64,000 nucleotides of DNA from Amphiduros pacificus (Eukaryota > Annelida > Polychaeta > Phyllodocida > Hesionidae): NCBI GenBank assembly GCA_949316495.1, contig OX439004.1, positions 932,501 through 996,500 on the forward strand, in the 5' to 3' direction. Both the position numbers and the translations under genes were made by a program. The notes under the pieces are model-generated. The model saw nothing but the letters and a program-made list of their open reading frames with translations. It ran no database searches and had not been told where the DNA came from. Below, one piece after another: positions 1 through 12,427 of the stretch (its first letter is position 1; each line of letters starts with the position of its first letter).

Positions 1-107
1 ATTTATCCTCTGCACATAAGAAACAAACATATTATCTTGGTTGAAAAGCAGTTTAATATTTTCATAGGTCCAATACATATATAATTTTGTGTTGCAAATA
101 CATACAA
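1..107. repeat. 107-bp direct repeat, copy 1
   Basis: Almost identical to 1,205-1,311, with one mismatch noticed (aagaaaca versus aagagaca). The 1.2 kb between the copies may be one unit of a larger repeat that continues left of the window. Confidence 0.85.
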
Positions 108-167
108 ATAGTTAAAAAATTATACCCAAAGCAAACATAATTTTTGAAATATTCATAATGGAAAATT

Positions 168-440
168 TTGTTATGCAAAATGTTTTTGTTTATGTAAAAT
201 GTTTTGCAAAATGTTTTTGGTTTTGCAAAATGTTTTGCATAATATTTTCTGTTTCGCAAAATGTTTTGCAAAATTCTTTCTATTTTGCAAAATGTTTTGC
301 CTAATGTTTGTGCAATTCTTTTGTAATACAGGGTGACAGTACACACTCAAGTACATTAATGTATCAGTTGCATGCTGTCATATCGCAAAATGTTCAGAAG
401 TGTTTTATAAAATGTTTTGAAAAATTCAAAATGTTTTGCA
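168..440. repeat. Degenerate 12-mer repeat (caaaatgttttg family)
   Basis: The near-palindromic word caaaatgttttg recurs more than ten times. Open frames here are spurious runs of NILQN-type peptides. Confidence 0.8.
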
Positions 441-666
441 AAAGGATGCCATGTATGTCTCAAAAAAGGTTGCCATGAGTTAAATCCCCATCCAAAGCAT
501 ATCACATTTTTTTATTTTTCTCTTCTACATTAGTTATGAAATATCAATGGTATCAAAATCTGAAAATAAAATTATTGGGAAAAGATAATCATAAACATAC
601 ATTTTAAGACATAGCAAAGCCCTGAACTTGAGACCAACATCCATTTTCAGATTAAACAAAACCATA

Positions 667-1390
667 ATAATATTAGTGCTCAGTCTGTATGGTACAGTTG
701 TTAGCACATTTGACTCACAATTTGGATGTCATGAGTTCAAACCCCAACCAAAGCATATTTTTTAACTATCGTGACTTAAATGTGCTAAATATTGAATCCC
801 TATGGTATAAGAAAATGAGGAAACAGCTATTGGAACAAAGGTATTGATAAAAGTCATTTGAAGCCTTTTTATTTGGGACCACCTTCCATGAACTGATCCC
901 CTCAATGTTGCAAACAAGATGTTGTGACTGAATAGTGTAGTGTTTAGGGTGTCAGTTTTCAAATCTTCATGTCATGAAATCAAGTCCTGCCTTTGCTGAA
1001 ATGATTTTTACCATATATTTCTTGTATTTGCTATATTGATATTTGAATACATGCACAGAGTCTTTAAACAGTAATTCAAAGAAGTGAGGTAATATTATTT
1101 ACAGAATGTTGTATACATTATTTCTGTCAAGTGATATTTTTGTCACAAAAAGGACTATTTAATTTTGTTGCAATATATATATTATATGACTTTGGTGTAT
1201 GTTATTTATCCTCTGCACATAAGAGACAAACATATTATCTTGGTTGAAAAGCAGTTTAATATTTTCATAGGTCCAATACATATATAATTTTGTGTTGCAA
1301 ATACATACAAGACAAAATAGTGTAGTGGTTAGTGGTTGTCGGTCTCACAATCCAGATGTCACAAATTCAAATCCCACCCAACTCAAAAGA
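667..1390 (+). repeat. Three tRNA-like SINE relics in tandem
   Basis: Units near 680-757, 928-1,000 and 1,315-1,385 each show an A-box-like word (agtgtagtggttag type) and, ~45 bp on, a B-box-like word (agttcaaaccc, aattcaaatccc). A fourth partial unit lies near 460-500. None folds into a full tRNA by eye; they look like decayed tRNA-derived SINE heads. Confidence 0.5.
1205..1311. repeat. 107-bp direct repeat, copy 2
   Basis: Second copy of the sequence at 1-107. Both end at gcaaatacatacaa, and different sequence follows each: simple repeat after copy 1, a tRNA-like unit after copy 2. Confidence 0.85.
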
Positions 1391-1492
1391 GTTTTACTAC
1401 TAGTTCTCAACATTTAAAAAAAACACTTCCATTGTATATTAGATGTGAATACATTAATAAATCATTCAAACAGTCACACAAAAGGGTATTTC

Positions 1493-2181
1493 TCAATTTC
1501 CACAAAAATACCATAATTGTGACTCCATTATAAAAAGTGAATTATTATTTTGACATACGTGGCCCTCTTTTTGTTGCATTGCTTCATTCAGTAAGTCTGC
1601 TGATCTCTTGTGCTGAATGAGATGCTGTCTCAGTAATGAATGCTTTCTAAAGCCTGTGAAGGCTTCTGATAAAATTTCTTGGTAAATTGTATAAGCCTTA
1701 AAAAGATACTCGAACCAAACATTTTCTGCAGATGTCAATTTACCAAAATAATATTTTGTTTTATACTTTTAACAATTGCAGATTCATTTAAAATATCAAA
1801 GGTTTTATCACTTGTTTCAAATGTCCTGGATCTGAAATTATAACATCACCATCTTATAATTTGTAACTCTTTATCTGACCCCATATTGTCTTTATGAAAT
1901 AACTTTGTTTCAAGGTCTTTGTTTATCTTCAGCAAAAACACATGGATAGTCCTTATACCAGTTAAGGTAGCAAGCTTTCCTTCAAGCCAGGATTTTACAT
2001 CATAATGTTCATCATTCACAATTTGTACATATTTCAATACTTGCATCTCTTGGGCGTTAATGTGAGTGTTTCTTATAATATCTTTAAGATCATCTAGAGA
2101 AGTGACTTTCTTAGGTTTGATTTGCCTGTTGGAAACCTGGAACATTTGGTCAACAACCTGATAGATTTTTCTAAGATATTG
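1493..2181 (-). CDS. Candidate coding exons of an unrecognised gene (or decayed copy)
   Basis: After the acceptor ttaatattgcag (ending at 2,182) a frame runs QYLRKIYQVVDQMFQVSNRQ to a stop at 1,846. A second frame (about 1,493-1,738) reads ENVWFEYLFKAYTIYQEILS, then RQHLIQHKRSADLLNEAMQQ. Composition is protein-like (charged helices, few repeats), unlike the flanking satellite ORFs. A further acceptor, ataatttcag near 1,835, precedes a frame that closes quickly. I recognise no family. It could be the 3' part of a helical-protein gene or a pseudogene. Confidence 0.3.
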
Positions 2182-2199
2182 CTGCAATATTAACATTTA

Positions 2200-3660
2200 A
2201 CTATAATTTAAGATAATTAATATTCAAATGGTTACCAATTGTAAACACTACTGTGAAATGATTTAAAGAGGAAAATTAGAATTGTCTTACTGTGTGTGTA
2301 TGTCCTTTTGGCAGAAAGCAAAGCTTGATTTCATTCACCAATCATTTCTCTTTCTCAATCAACATTCAAGAAAAGCCAAAGACATACCTATATTAATTAT
2401 GTCACAGATTGAAATATCTATTTTTTTCTTTTAAGAAATATATTCCAAGGATAGATTCCATAGATTACAGGAAAATTAACAATAATTTTGATAAGTGCTA
2501 CTTATTTGTATTGTCTCTTGAGCAATTATCAGCCTGAATTAATTATTTAGGTGGGACCCTACCATTTCTATATCAGAAAACTGATATATTTGGGTCTTAA
2601 CAAATTCTACTATCGAAATTGTCAACAAATATAGAAAAAATGCAATCAACCAGTTAAGATATTTTCACAATTTGAAAACACAATCTGTTTCAAAGTATTT
2701 ACAATTATACTATACTAATGTCGTACTAATTTTTATAATTTTCCGAATGTAATTCATGAAGATATTGAATTTTTTCATTTGTCACACAAAAACAACTAAT
2801 CAAGTATAAGGTGAAAACAGTGACTTATTTGTCAGGGGAAAAGGTCAAGTAACAAGCACGAAACAAACAACTTATATGAGCGTTATTAATGTACAACAAA
2901 TCATGATAGCTATCAGAACAAAATTTCACATCCAACAAATGATCCTGTATAGTGGAAAAAATTCCTATTTTCATAAAAAACTTTCAGGTGCTTCAATGCT
3001 AATTTCAATCATATTATACGTTTACCCGTTTAGCAGAGCCAAAATCAACAAACTGTTATATGATGGTTCCAGTGCTAAGAATGATTTCAATTAATCCAAT
3101 AATAATCAAATATCATAATATCACTATCTGGTCAGGCAATTCAGTATCAAGTTTCACATATATATCAAGGAATACAGAGTAAAAAACATGAACAACTACA
3201 AAGATGCATGCACAAAATATCATGATCAGAAAACGCTGATCTAATCAGTTTATTCTAAGCACGAATAGGAGGTCATGATATTATGTCGTGGTGACAATAT
3301 GAATATTATTATCTTTGCTCAGAAACCGTTAAAAAAATTGATATTTCTTGAAATCAAGAAGTCTGCAGAGGTCTGTAATGTATCCCTTCAATTTAGATGA
3401 TCCTTGTCATCTCATAAAAACCCCAAAGAATTTTGCAGGACCTCGATGAAAACACAACCAGACCCAACCCGAGCATACACAGAACCCAAAATCTGTTTAT
3501 CTGCACACAATAAACTCAGTAATGCATAAAAATAATCACATGACAAAACCTCATTAGTTGATAGGGGAGGACACAAAGTCCTGTGGAGGACTGTTATCTG
3601 ACTTGATGGAACCTGAATTGCACATAAAAGTGAATTAGATATAAATTCAAATTTATGATT
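2200..3660. other. Featureless AT-rich stretch
   Basis: No repeat, RNA or convincing exon seen. The short plus-strand frame at 2,876-3,094 has no family signature and no splice context that I trust. Confidence 0.5.
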
Positions 3661-3723
3661 TATTTATTTAAGCTGAAGGGTTAAACATACTTCACGAATC
3701 TTGCCATCATTTGATGGTGCATA

Positions 3724-3980
3724 AATAGGAATTTGTCGAGCGACAAATTCATTTATGGGAAACGAGCAACCAAATTGTTGCAGATTTTGGATGTCTATTT
3801 CAATTTCTTTCTTGGTGCGAATCTTGTTCTCACTTTCAAAACTACGTAATTTAATCATAACGTGGCAGACCTGCGCATTGAACAGATTTGAAATAAGAAT
3901 ATAAAGGAAGGGAATCGCGACGTGGTCAGTCACTCGTGAACCCAGAGAGAGAAGGCAAATTACGTTGTTTTGAAAAAAAC
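3724..3980 (-). repeat. Left arm of a ~9.3-kb inverted repeat
   Basis: Reverse complement matches 12,428-12,498 and 12,877-13,046 over about 250 bp at roughly 80-85% by eye. It contains an open frame (SFESENKIRTKKEIEIDIQN, LQQFGCSFPINEFVARQIPI) whose counterpart in the right arm reads SFESENKTRTKKETEIYVRN, LQQFGRSFPIKDFVARQILI. The arms may therefore hold a captured coding fragment. Family unknown. Confidence 0.7.
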
Positions 3981-4016
3981 CTTCCTTCCCCACCACCTCC
4001 AGTACAGGAGGAGGAT

Positions 4017-5576
4017 AGCTCCCACCAGCGGAGGAAAGTGTTTTGACCTAAGTTTCTATTTGTATATTGAGACTGAATATGTTGTGAATTGAAGCCATTT
4101 TTGTGATAAATTTAATTTGAATCTGATTGGAATATATATTTGGATACTGAGATTGAATAAGTTGTGGTTTTAAGTCATTTATGTGATAAATTTAATTGGA
4201 ATATGAGTAGATAAATTAATTTTGATATTGAGATTGATGATGTGATTTAAAGCTATTTATGTGATAAATTTAATTTGAATCTGATTCGAAAATTTATTTG
4301 GATACTGAGATTGAATATGTTGTGGCTTTAAGTCATTTATGTGATAAATTTAATTGGAATATGAGTAGATAAATTAATTTTTATATTGAGATTGATGATG
4401 TGATTTAAAGCTATTTATGTGATAAATTTAATTTGAATCTGATTCAAAAATTTATTTGGATACTGAGATTGAATATGTTATGGCTTGAAGCCATTTATTT
4501 TATATATTATTTTGGATATGATTAAAATCCTGGTCTGCAACATATCTGAAAAAATATTTATGGTCCTCTCGCTCAATGATTGAACCAAAGGTAAACGAAC
4601 AAAAACCAAAAGACTTTACTATGTTGCAGACCAGGATTTTAATCAATGACATATTAAAAATAATATATAAAATAAATGGCTTCAAGCCATAACATATGAA
4701 ATCTCAATATCCAAATAAAATTACCAATCATATTCAAATTAAATTTATCACATAATTGACTTCAAATCACAACATATTCAATCTCAAATCCAAATAAATT
4801 TTATAATCATATTCAAATTAAATTTATCACAAATTTCTTCAAATCACAACATATTCAATCTCAATATCCAAATAAATTTTCCAATCAATTTCAGATTAAA
4901 TGTATCACATTATTTTCTTCAAATCACAACATATTCACTCTCAATATCAAAAAAAAATTTCCAATCATATTCAGATAAAATTTATCACATAAATGGCTTC
5001 AAATTACAACATCATCAATCTCAGTATCCAAATACATTTTCTAATCATATTCAAATTAAAATTTTCACATAAATGGCTTCAAATCACAACATATTCAATC
5101 TCAATATACAAATAAATTTTCTAATCATATTCAAATTAAATTTATCACATAAATGGCTTCAAATCACAACATCATCAATCTCAATATCCAAATAAATTTG
5201 CCAAATTTTGCTTCCAGTCACAACATATTCAATCTCAATATCCAAACAAATTTTCCAATCATATTCAAATTAACTTTATCACATAAATGGCTTCAAGTCA
5301 CAACATTCACTTTCAATATCCAAATAAATTTGCCAATTACAAATTCCCGACCTATTATCCAATAAGTCATTGAACCAAAATTAAGACAAAGCACTCTCAG
5401 AAAAACATTTATAATATTTAACCTTATCTGACGACATATTGACAAATTATAATTATATTATTATATCCAATTGAACTTAATTTGTTATTCACACCTAAAT
5501 TTTCCTTTAAATTGTTCCCCCAGTTTGGCCCAGTAAGAAACTTAGGTCAAAACACTTTCCTCCGCTGGTGGGAGCT
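4017..5576. repeat. Large foldback palindrome built of ~85-bp repeats
   Basis: The outer words at 4,017-4,052 and 5,541-5,576 are reverse complements. Inside, the left arm (to 4,543) carries copies of a gataaatttaatttgaat unit and the right arm (from 4,621) its inverse (attaaatttatcacataa). The ~77-bp loop is bounded by tcctggtctgcaacat and its complement. The right arm has more repeat copies (~920 bp against ~530). This is the plan of foldback-type elements. Confidence 0.8.
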
Positions 5577-5665
5577 CTCCGCCAAGGCAGGACTGCAAGT
5601 TCTGCCCTTCAGAATTGGCACAAATCTGGAGAGCCCCACCAGCACCCCCCCCCCCCCCCCCCAAC
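5564..5665. repeat. Hairpin plus poly-C run
   Basis: gctggtgggagctctcc (5,564-5,580) pairs with ggagagccccaccagc (about 5,629-5,645), followed by ~20 C residues ending near 5,665. Confidence 0.7.
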
Positions 5666-5845
5666 CCCCTTAGTATTGGAAGGATTCTTGATTTGGCCTT
5701 ATATATCTTGGGAATGCATTACATCTCCATCTACCTAGCGGTCTTAGTTGGACATCTGAAGCTCCTTTTTGGGCTGCTGTGTACCAATATTCGGGGTCTT
5801 AACTTTCTTCTTTACTGTAGGCCTCTACCGTATACCGTAGATATG

Positions 5846-5925
5846 TTAATCCCATGATAACAATGTATCTGGGTATAATATAATGTTAGTCCCATGATAA
5901 CTATGTACCAGGACCTATTATTCAT
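5846..5925 (+). repeat. 36-40-bp minisatellite, short block
   Basis: About two copies of the ttagtcccatgataac unit expanded at 6,585-7,015. The flanking (AT)n run at ~5,937-5,966 follows directly. Confidence 0.75.
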
Positions 5926-5930
5926 ATGTA

Positions 5931-5968
<38 letters not shown>

Positions 5969-5989
5969 ACATATATATCCCCTGACAAT

Positions 5990-6235
5990 CTGTTATCAAG
6001 GTAGAAAGATAATATTGTAATAAGTAAACAGACTATGCAAATTGTATGTAATATAATCCATAATCGTATGAATTTTAGGAAATCCTATAGTAGAACTCTG
6101 TAATTATTCCTATTTCTAAAAAATTATAAAACCAGAAATTAAAAAACACAAAAACCTGAGAACCTTTTGGGATACAAGTAATTTTCATTTTTTTTAAATG
6201 AATTTTATATATACTTTATAAATTCTTCAGAATTG
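5990..6235 (+). repeat. ~245-bp segment duplicated at 7,016-7,260 (copy 1)
   Basis: Shares taatattgtaataagtaaac, cagactatgcaaatt and gaaatcctatagtag with the later copy in the same order. Together with the minisatellite it forms a ~1-kb higher-order duplication. Confidence 0.75.
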
Positions 6236-6584
6236 ATTCTTTTTACGTTCCGGATACCTTTATTTCAACCTGGTCTGGTATTTGGCCTCCGGACCTTTTG
6301 AGCCTTGATGACCATCATATTATAGTTAAATCAATTTAATGATCATTCATATATCCATTTTAAAAACTAATGAAATTGTTCCAATTTTTGTATTTTATCT
6401 GTTTTTTGTAAATATTTCCATGTATAGTATAATCTTAATTTTCTCATAACTATTCTCACATATCATAAATATAATAACCATTTCACTTTATATTTTTGTA
6501 ATAGTAAACTATATATAAATTATACCATAATCTAACGTAAAGTTGTTCCCCTGATCACACCGTGTGTGGGTAGAGAACTATTGT

Positions 6585-7015
6585 ATCCAATATATGTTAG
6601 TCTCATGATAACAAAGTACCAGGGTAGAAAATATTGCATCAAATATTTGTAAGTCCCATGGTAACCATGTACCAGGGTGTTATAAGTTAGTCCCATGATA
6701 ACCATGTATCTGGGTATAATATCATGTTAGTCCCATGATAACCATGTATCTGGGTATAATATAATGTTAGTCCCATGATAACTATATACCAGGATATTAT
6801 AAGTGAGTCCCATGATAACTATGTACCAGGGTATTATAAGTTAGTCGCATGGTAACCAAGTACCAGGGTATTATAAGTTAGTCCCATGATAACTATGTAC
6901 CAAGGTATTATAAGTTAGTCCCATGATAACCATGTATCTAGGTATAATATAATGTTAGTCCCATGATAACTATGTACCAGGGTAAAATATTCATATGTAC
7001 ATAATAAAGATATAT
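6585..7015 (+). repeat. 36-40-bp minisatellite, main block
   Basis: About eleven copies of a unit with core ttagtcccatgataac and gtaccagggtat. Variants with tatctgggtataatataatg make 40-bp units; those with accagggtattataag make 36-bp units. Confidence 0.85.
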
Positions 7016-7260
7016 ATCCCATGATTATTTGGTATCAGGGTAGAGAGGTAATATTGTAATAAGTAGACAGACTATGCAAATTATACAAAATTTTAACCAT
7101 AATCTTGTGAATTTAGGGAAATCCTATAGTAGCATTCTGTGTAATTATTCCTATTTCTAGATAATTTTAAACCCAGAAATTATAAAATCCAAAGTCCCTT
7201 TTAGGATATCAGTAAATTTCTTTTTAAAATATGAATTTTATATACTTTATAATTCTTTTT
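7016..7260 (+). repeat. ~245-bp segment, copy 2
   Basis: Diverged copy of 5,990-6,235, with aagtagacagactatgcaaa in the middle and the same poly-T/AT end. Confidence 0.75.
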
Positions 7261-7400
7261 TTTTGTTCCACCATTTTACCTGCACGTTTTCTATGTTGAA
7301 ATTCTGATCTATTCCTTTCTCCATATTCAAATGTCGTCTCAGTCTTGCCATATATGAGTGATCTACTAGCAGAACTTGTCTTTTCAGACATGGTTAACAA

Positions 7401-7780
7401 GAATGGTCATAGACTCACTCCTGTAAAATCAATTAATATTTAACTTATCTTTCATTATCATGAACTTCAGATAAATATATCAATTAAGTGGAATGGTCAT
7501 AGACTCACTCCTGCAAAATCAATTAATATTTAACTTATCTTTCATTATCATGAACTTCAGATAAATATATCAATTAAGTGGAATGGTCATAGACTCACTC
7601 CTGCAAACCCAATAGTATTTAAATTTCATTTATTTGAATTTAGCTAATTAGCCTGACATTTTTATTCTAGACTCTCTCCTGTAACTTCAAATAACCTTTT
7701 AAACTTTTATCGTTATCTTAAATTCAGATAAGAATTATGAAGATATGTCATAGACTCACCCTTGTCCAATCAATTTTTTT
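7401..7780 (+). repeat. 90-bp tandem repeat
   Basis: gaatggtcatagactcactc starts at 7,401, 7,491 and 7,581. The first two units are nearly identical; the third is partial, and a diverged fourth follows to ~7,780. From there to ~8,345 I see no further structure. Confidence 0.85.
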
Positions 7781-8346
7781 CTGCTTACCATAACATTTAC
7801 TTTAGTTCAATTCCTGTTTTGATCTACTTTATGGTCAATCAATATTATAAACTCTTTTACCTGCCAACTGTTTTCCCCCTGATGGATGTTCCCTCTTAAC
7901 CATGTCAACTTGGGAATACCTAATCCAACAGACTGAACTAGCTTCCAGTCCTAAGCATTAGTTAACTTTGTATAACCCTGGTTAGACAAGAGACCCATAT
8001 TTAGTAGCAAACAGCTCACTATTTTCTGTTCTGACCTTGTTAATATATATTTCTGAAATTTACAGACTTTCTTAGTTTCAAAAACTCCTTATTTTCCTCT
8101 CCCTATTTTGTGCTTACACCACCTTTTATATTTTGTATACCAAGCTTTTAATTTTTTGGTTGATACTTAATTTTTCTTATTTTCTACCCTCCCTCGTGGT
8201 CGCTCATGTTCCCACCCTCTGAATCCAGAGTTTCAGGCAAATCTTCAAATTTTTGAATAATCGCTCAAATCAAAACAAATTATTTTTCAGACCCGATACA
8301 CAGTGCTACCTTCCCCGCATACCTGACACCAGTCCCAAATTATCCA

Positions 8347-8375
8347 GGGTCCTAGGGGGGGGGGGGGGGGGGGGG
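8347..8375 (+). repeat. Poly-G run next to the satellite array
   Basis: About 27 G residues, then tgcccaccacgct. The last word reappears inverted (agcgtggtggac) at ~12,060 on the far side of the satellite, so the array has short inverted flanks. Confidence 0.8.
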
Positions 8376-8394
8376 TGCCCACCACGCTAATTCA

Positions 8395-11300
8395 CCAAGT
8401 TTTAAATGTTCTTAATAATCTAAATAACTTCATGCCATTGTTCCATTCCAAATTTTATATGAGATTGCAAATGTGCATAATATAAACACCTAAATCTTCC
8501 AAAATTCAAATATATATACTAGAAACTAACTAGTTTTATATGAAATTGGCAATGTGTATAATAGTAACACCAAAACTTCCAATTTCAGATGTATATGTTA
8601 GAAAATAACCGAGCATATTATTCAATATAAACACCAAAATCTTCCCTATTTCAAGTGTATATGCTAGAAAATAACCGAGCATGTCAAATTTCCTTTCCAT
8701 TATTGTTCCATTCCAAGTTTTATATGGAATTGAAATTGTGCATAATATAAACACCAAAATCTTCAAATTTAAATATATATACTAGAAACTAACTAGTTTT
8801 ATATGAAATTGAAAATGTGTATAATATAAACACCAAAAACTTCCCACTTTCCAATGTATATGCTAGAAAATAATCGAGCATATTATTCAATATAAACACC
8901 AAAATCTTCCAAATTCCAAATGTATCTGCTAGAAAATAACCGCTCGATCCGTTTCAAATCTTATATGGAATTACAAAAGTGCCTAATATAAACACCAAAA
9001 TCTTCAAAATTCAAATATAAATGCTTAGAAACTAACTAGTTTTATATGAAATTGGCAATGTGTATAATATAAACACCAGAATCTTCCCAATCCCAAATGT
9101 ATAATCTAGAAAATAACCGAGCATATTATTCAATATAAACACCAAAATCTTCCCAATTTCAATTGTATATGCTAGAAAATAACCGAGCATGTCTAATTTC
9201 CTTCCTGGTATTGTTCCGTTCCAAGTTTTATATGAAATTAAAATTGTGCATAATAAAACCACCAAAATGTTCCCAATTTCAAATGTATATGCTAGAAAAT
9301 AACTGAGTATATCTAATTTCCTTTCCACTATTGTTCCATTCCAAGTTTTATATGGAATTTCAAATGTGCATAATATAAACACCAAAACTCAATTATGAAA
9401 TACAATTATATATACTAGAAACTAACTAGTTTTATATGGAATTGAAATTGTGCATAATATAAACGCCAAAAATGTTCAATTTCAAATGTATATGCTAGAA
9501 AATAACCGAGCATATTATTCACTATAAACACCAAATTCTTCCAAATTCCAAATGTATATAAATAAAATAGTCGAGCATATCTAAATTTCCTTCCCGCTAT
9601 TGTTCCATTCCAAATTTTATATGAAATTTCAAATGTGCATAATATAAACACCAAAATCTTCCGAAATTCAAATATATATACTAGAAACTATCTAGTTTTA
9701 TATGAAATTGAAAATGTGTATAATATAAACACCAAAATCTTCCTAATTTCAAATGTATATGCTAGAAAATAACCAAGCATGTCTAATTTTCTTCCCGCTA
9801 TTGTTCCATTCCAAGTTTTATATGAAATTTCAAATGTGCATAATATAAACACCAAACTCTTCCAAACTTCAAATATATATGCTAGAAACTAACTAGTTTT
9901 ATATGAAATCTTAAATGTGTATAATATAAACACAAAAATATTCCCAATTTCAAATGTATCTGCTAGAAAATAAACGATCATGTCAAATTTCCTTTCCACT
10001 ATTGTTCCATTCAAAGTTTTATATTGAATTGCAAATGTGCATAATATAAACACCAAAATCATCAAAATTCAAATATCTGTGCTAGAAAATAACTGCTCAT
10101 ATTTAAATTCCTTCCCGGTATTGTTCCATTCCAAGTTTTATATGAATTTTCAAATGTGCATAATATAAACACCAAATCTTCCGAAATTCAAATATATATA
10201 CTAGAAACTAACTAGTTTTATATGAAATTGACAATGCATATAATATAAACACCAAAATCTTCCCAATTTCAAATGTATATGCTAGAAAATAACCGAGCAT
10301 ATTATTCAATATAAACACCAAAATCTTCCCCATTTCAAATGTATATGCTAGAAAATAACTGAGCATGTCTAATTTCCTTCCAGCTATTGTTCCCTTCCAA
10401 GTTTTATATGAAATTTCAAATGAGTATAATATAAACACAAAAATATTCCCAATTTCAAATGTATATGCTAGAAAATAACTGATCATGTCTAATTTCCTTT
10501 TCACTATTGTTCAATTCAAAGTTTTATATGGAATTGCAAATGTGCATAATATAAACATCAAAATCTTCAAAATTCAAATATGTATGCTAGAAAAATAACT
10601 GCTCATAATTAAATTCCTTTCCGGTATTGTTCCATTCAAAGTTTTATATGGAATTGCAAATATGCATAATATAAACACCAAAATCTTAAAAATTCAAATA
10701 TGTATGCAAGAAAATAACTGCTAATATTTAAATTCCTTCCCGGTATTGTTCCATTCCAAGTTTTATATGGAATTGAAATTGTGCATAATATAACCACCAA
10801 AATGTTCCCCATTTCAAATGTATATGCTAGAAAATAACCGAGCATATTATTCAATATAAAAACCAAAATCTTCCAAATTTCAAATGTATATACTAGAAAA
10901 TAACCGAGCATATCTAAGTTTTATATGAAATTTCAAATGTGCATAATATAAACACCAAAATCTTCCGAAATTCAAATATATATACTAGAAACTAACTAGT
11001 TTTATATGAAATTGACAATGCGTATAATATAAACACCAAAATCTTCCCAATTTCAAATGTATATGCTAGAAAATAACCGAGCATATTATTCAATATAAAG
11101 ACCAAAATCTCCGAACTTCAAATATATATGCTAGAAACTAACTAGTTTTATATGAAATTTCAAATGTGTATAATATAAACACAAAAATATTCTCCCGTTA
11201 TCATTCTGTTCAAATATTATATGAAATTTGAAAAATGATAATATTTAATTTCAAATGTGTATAATATAAACACAAAAATACTAGAAAATAAACGATCATG

Positions 11301-12045
11301 TCTAATTTTCTTCCCACTATCGATCTGTTCAAATATAATATGAAATTGAAATTGTGATAATATTAACACCAAAAATCTTCAGAAATTCATATATATATAT
11401 ACTAGAAACTAACTGCTCACATCTTATTTCCTTCCCGTTATCATTCTGTTCAAATATTATTTGAAATTTGAAAAATGATAATATTAAACACCAAAATCTT
11501 CCGACATTCAAATATATATACTAGAAACTAACTGCGCACATCTTATTTCCTTCCCGCCATTGTTTTGTTCAAATATTATAAAAAATTGAAATTGTGATAA
11601 TATTAACACCAAAATATTCCGAAATTCAAATATATATATATATCCTAGAAACTAACTGTGCACATCTAAATTCCTTCCCGTTATCATTCTGTTCAAATAA
11701 TAACCGATCATGTCTAATTTCCTTTCCACTATTGTTCAATTCAAAGTTTTATATGGAATTGAAATGTGATAATATTAAACACACAAATCTTTCGAAATTC
11801 AAATATACATGTTAGAAACTAACTGCGCACATCTAAATTCCTTCCCGCTATCGTACCATTCAAGTTTTATATGAAATTTCAAATGTGCATAATATAAACA
11901 TCAAAATCTTCTGAAATTCCAATAAAAATAATAGAAACTGACTGCGCATATCTAAATTCCTTCCCGCTACCATTCCATTCAAGTTTTATATGAAATTGCA
12001 AATGTGTATAATAGAACACCAAAAACCCTGCAAATTCCTAAACTG
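8395..12045. repeat. ~3.65-kb satellite array (85-105-bp monomers)
   Basis: The ordered words gttttatatgaaatt, cataatataaacacc and ctagaaaataacc recur throughout. Monomers alternate between variants ending actaactag and aataaccgagcat, making a loose higher-order pattern. Minus-strand frames read endless MLGYFLAYTFEIGKIL-type peptides; this follows from the monomer and is not evidence of a gene. Confidence 0.9.
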
Positions 12046-12427
12046 TTTCTATAAGATGTGAGCGTGGTGGACCCCCTTCCGCCCTAGCCTTCGAGACATA
12101 ATATAGACACTAATAACATGACCATATATATGGACAGTAAACCAGCTCGCAGGTGCCCGTATGCCCTTGCCCGGAATTCCGGTCACACGTCACTGGAACT
12201 TGTGGTTGTTATTTAGGGTTCCCTGTTCTATATTTATGTCAACCAATCAGAGCAAACCCTCCATAATAGTGACATTATTCGCCCGCTGCACAAACCCATT
12301 GCAACGAGATGTCCTTGATAGTCCTATATATATTGGACTGCATAGTAATATCATAATATCATGGTAAATAGTAAGAAAGCACCCACTGTTGTATCCGGCT
12401 CTGCAAACAGTCCGAAATGAAATGTTC

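Noticed and set aside
62-356. NILQNRKNFAKHFAK-type repeated peptides
   Set aside because: Produced by the degenerate caaaatgttttg repeat.
2876-3094. 72-residue plus-strand frame
   Set aside because: No family signature, no repeat support, AT-rich composition as expected by chance.
5643-8375. Poly-C at ~5,650 and poly-G at ~8,350 as paired ends of one element
   Set aside because: The sequences beside the two runs do not match in inverted orientation; only the homopolymers do.
8536-11511. Repeated membrane-like peptides (MLGYFLAYTFEIGKILVFIL type) on the minus strand
   Set aside because: They are translations of satellite monomers; frame and length follow the monomer and no splice or start context supports them.
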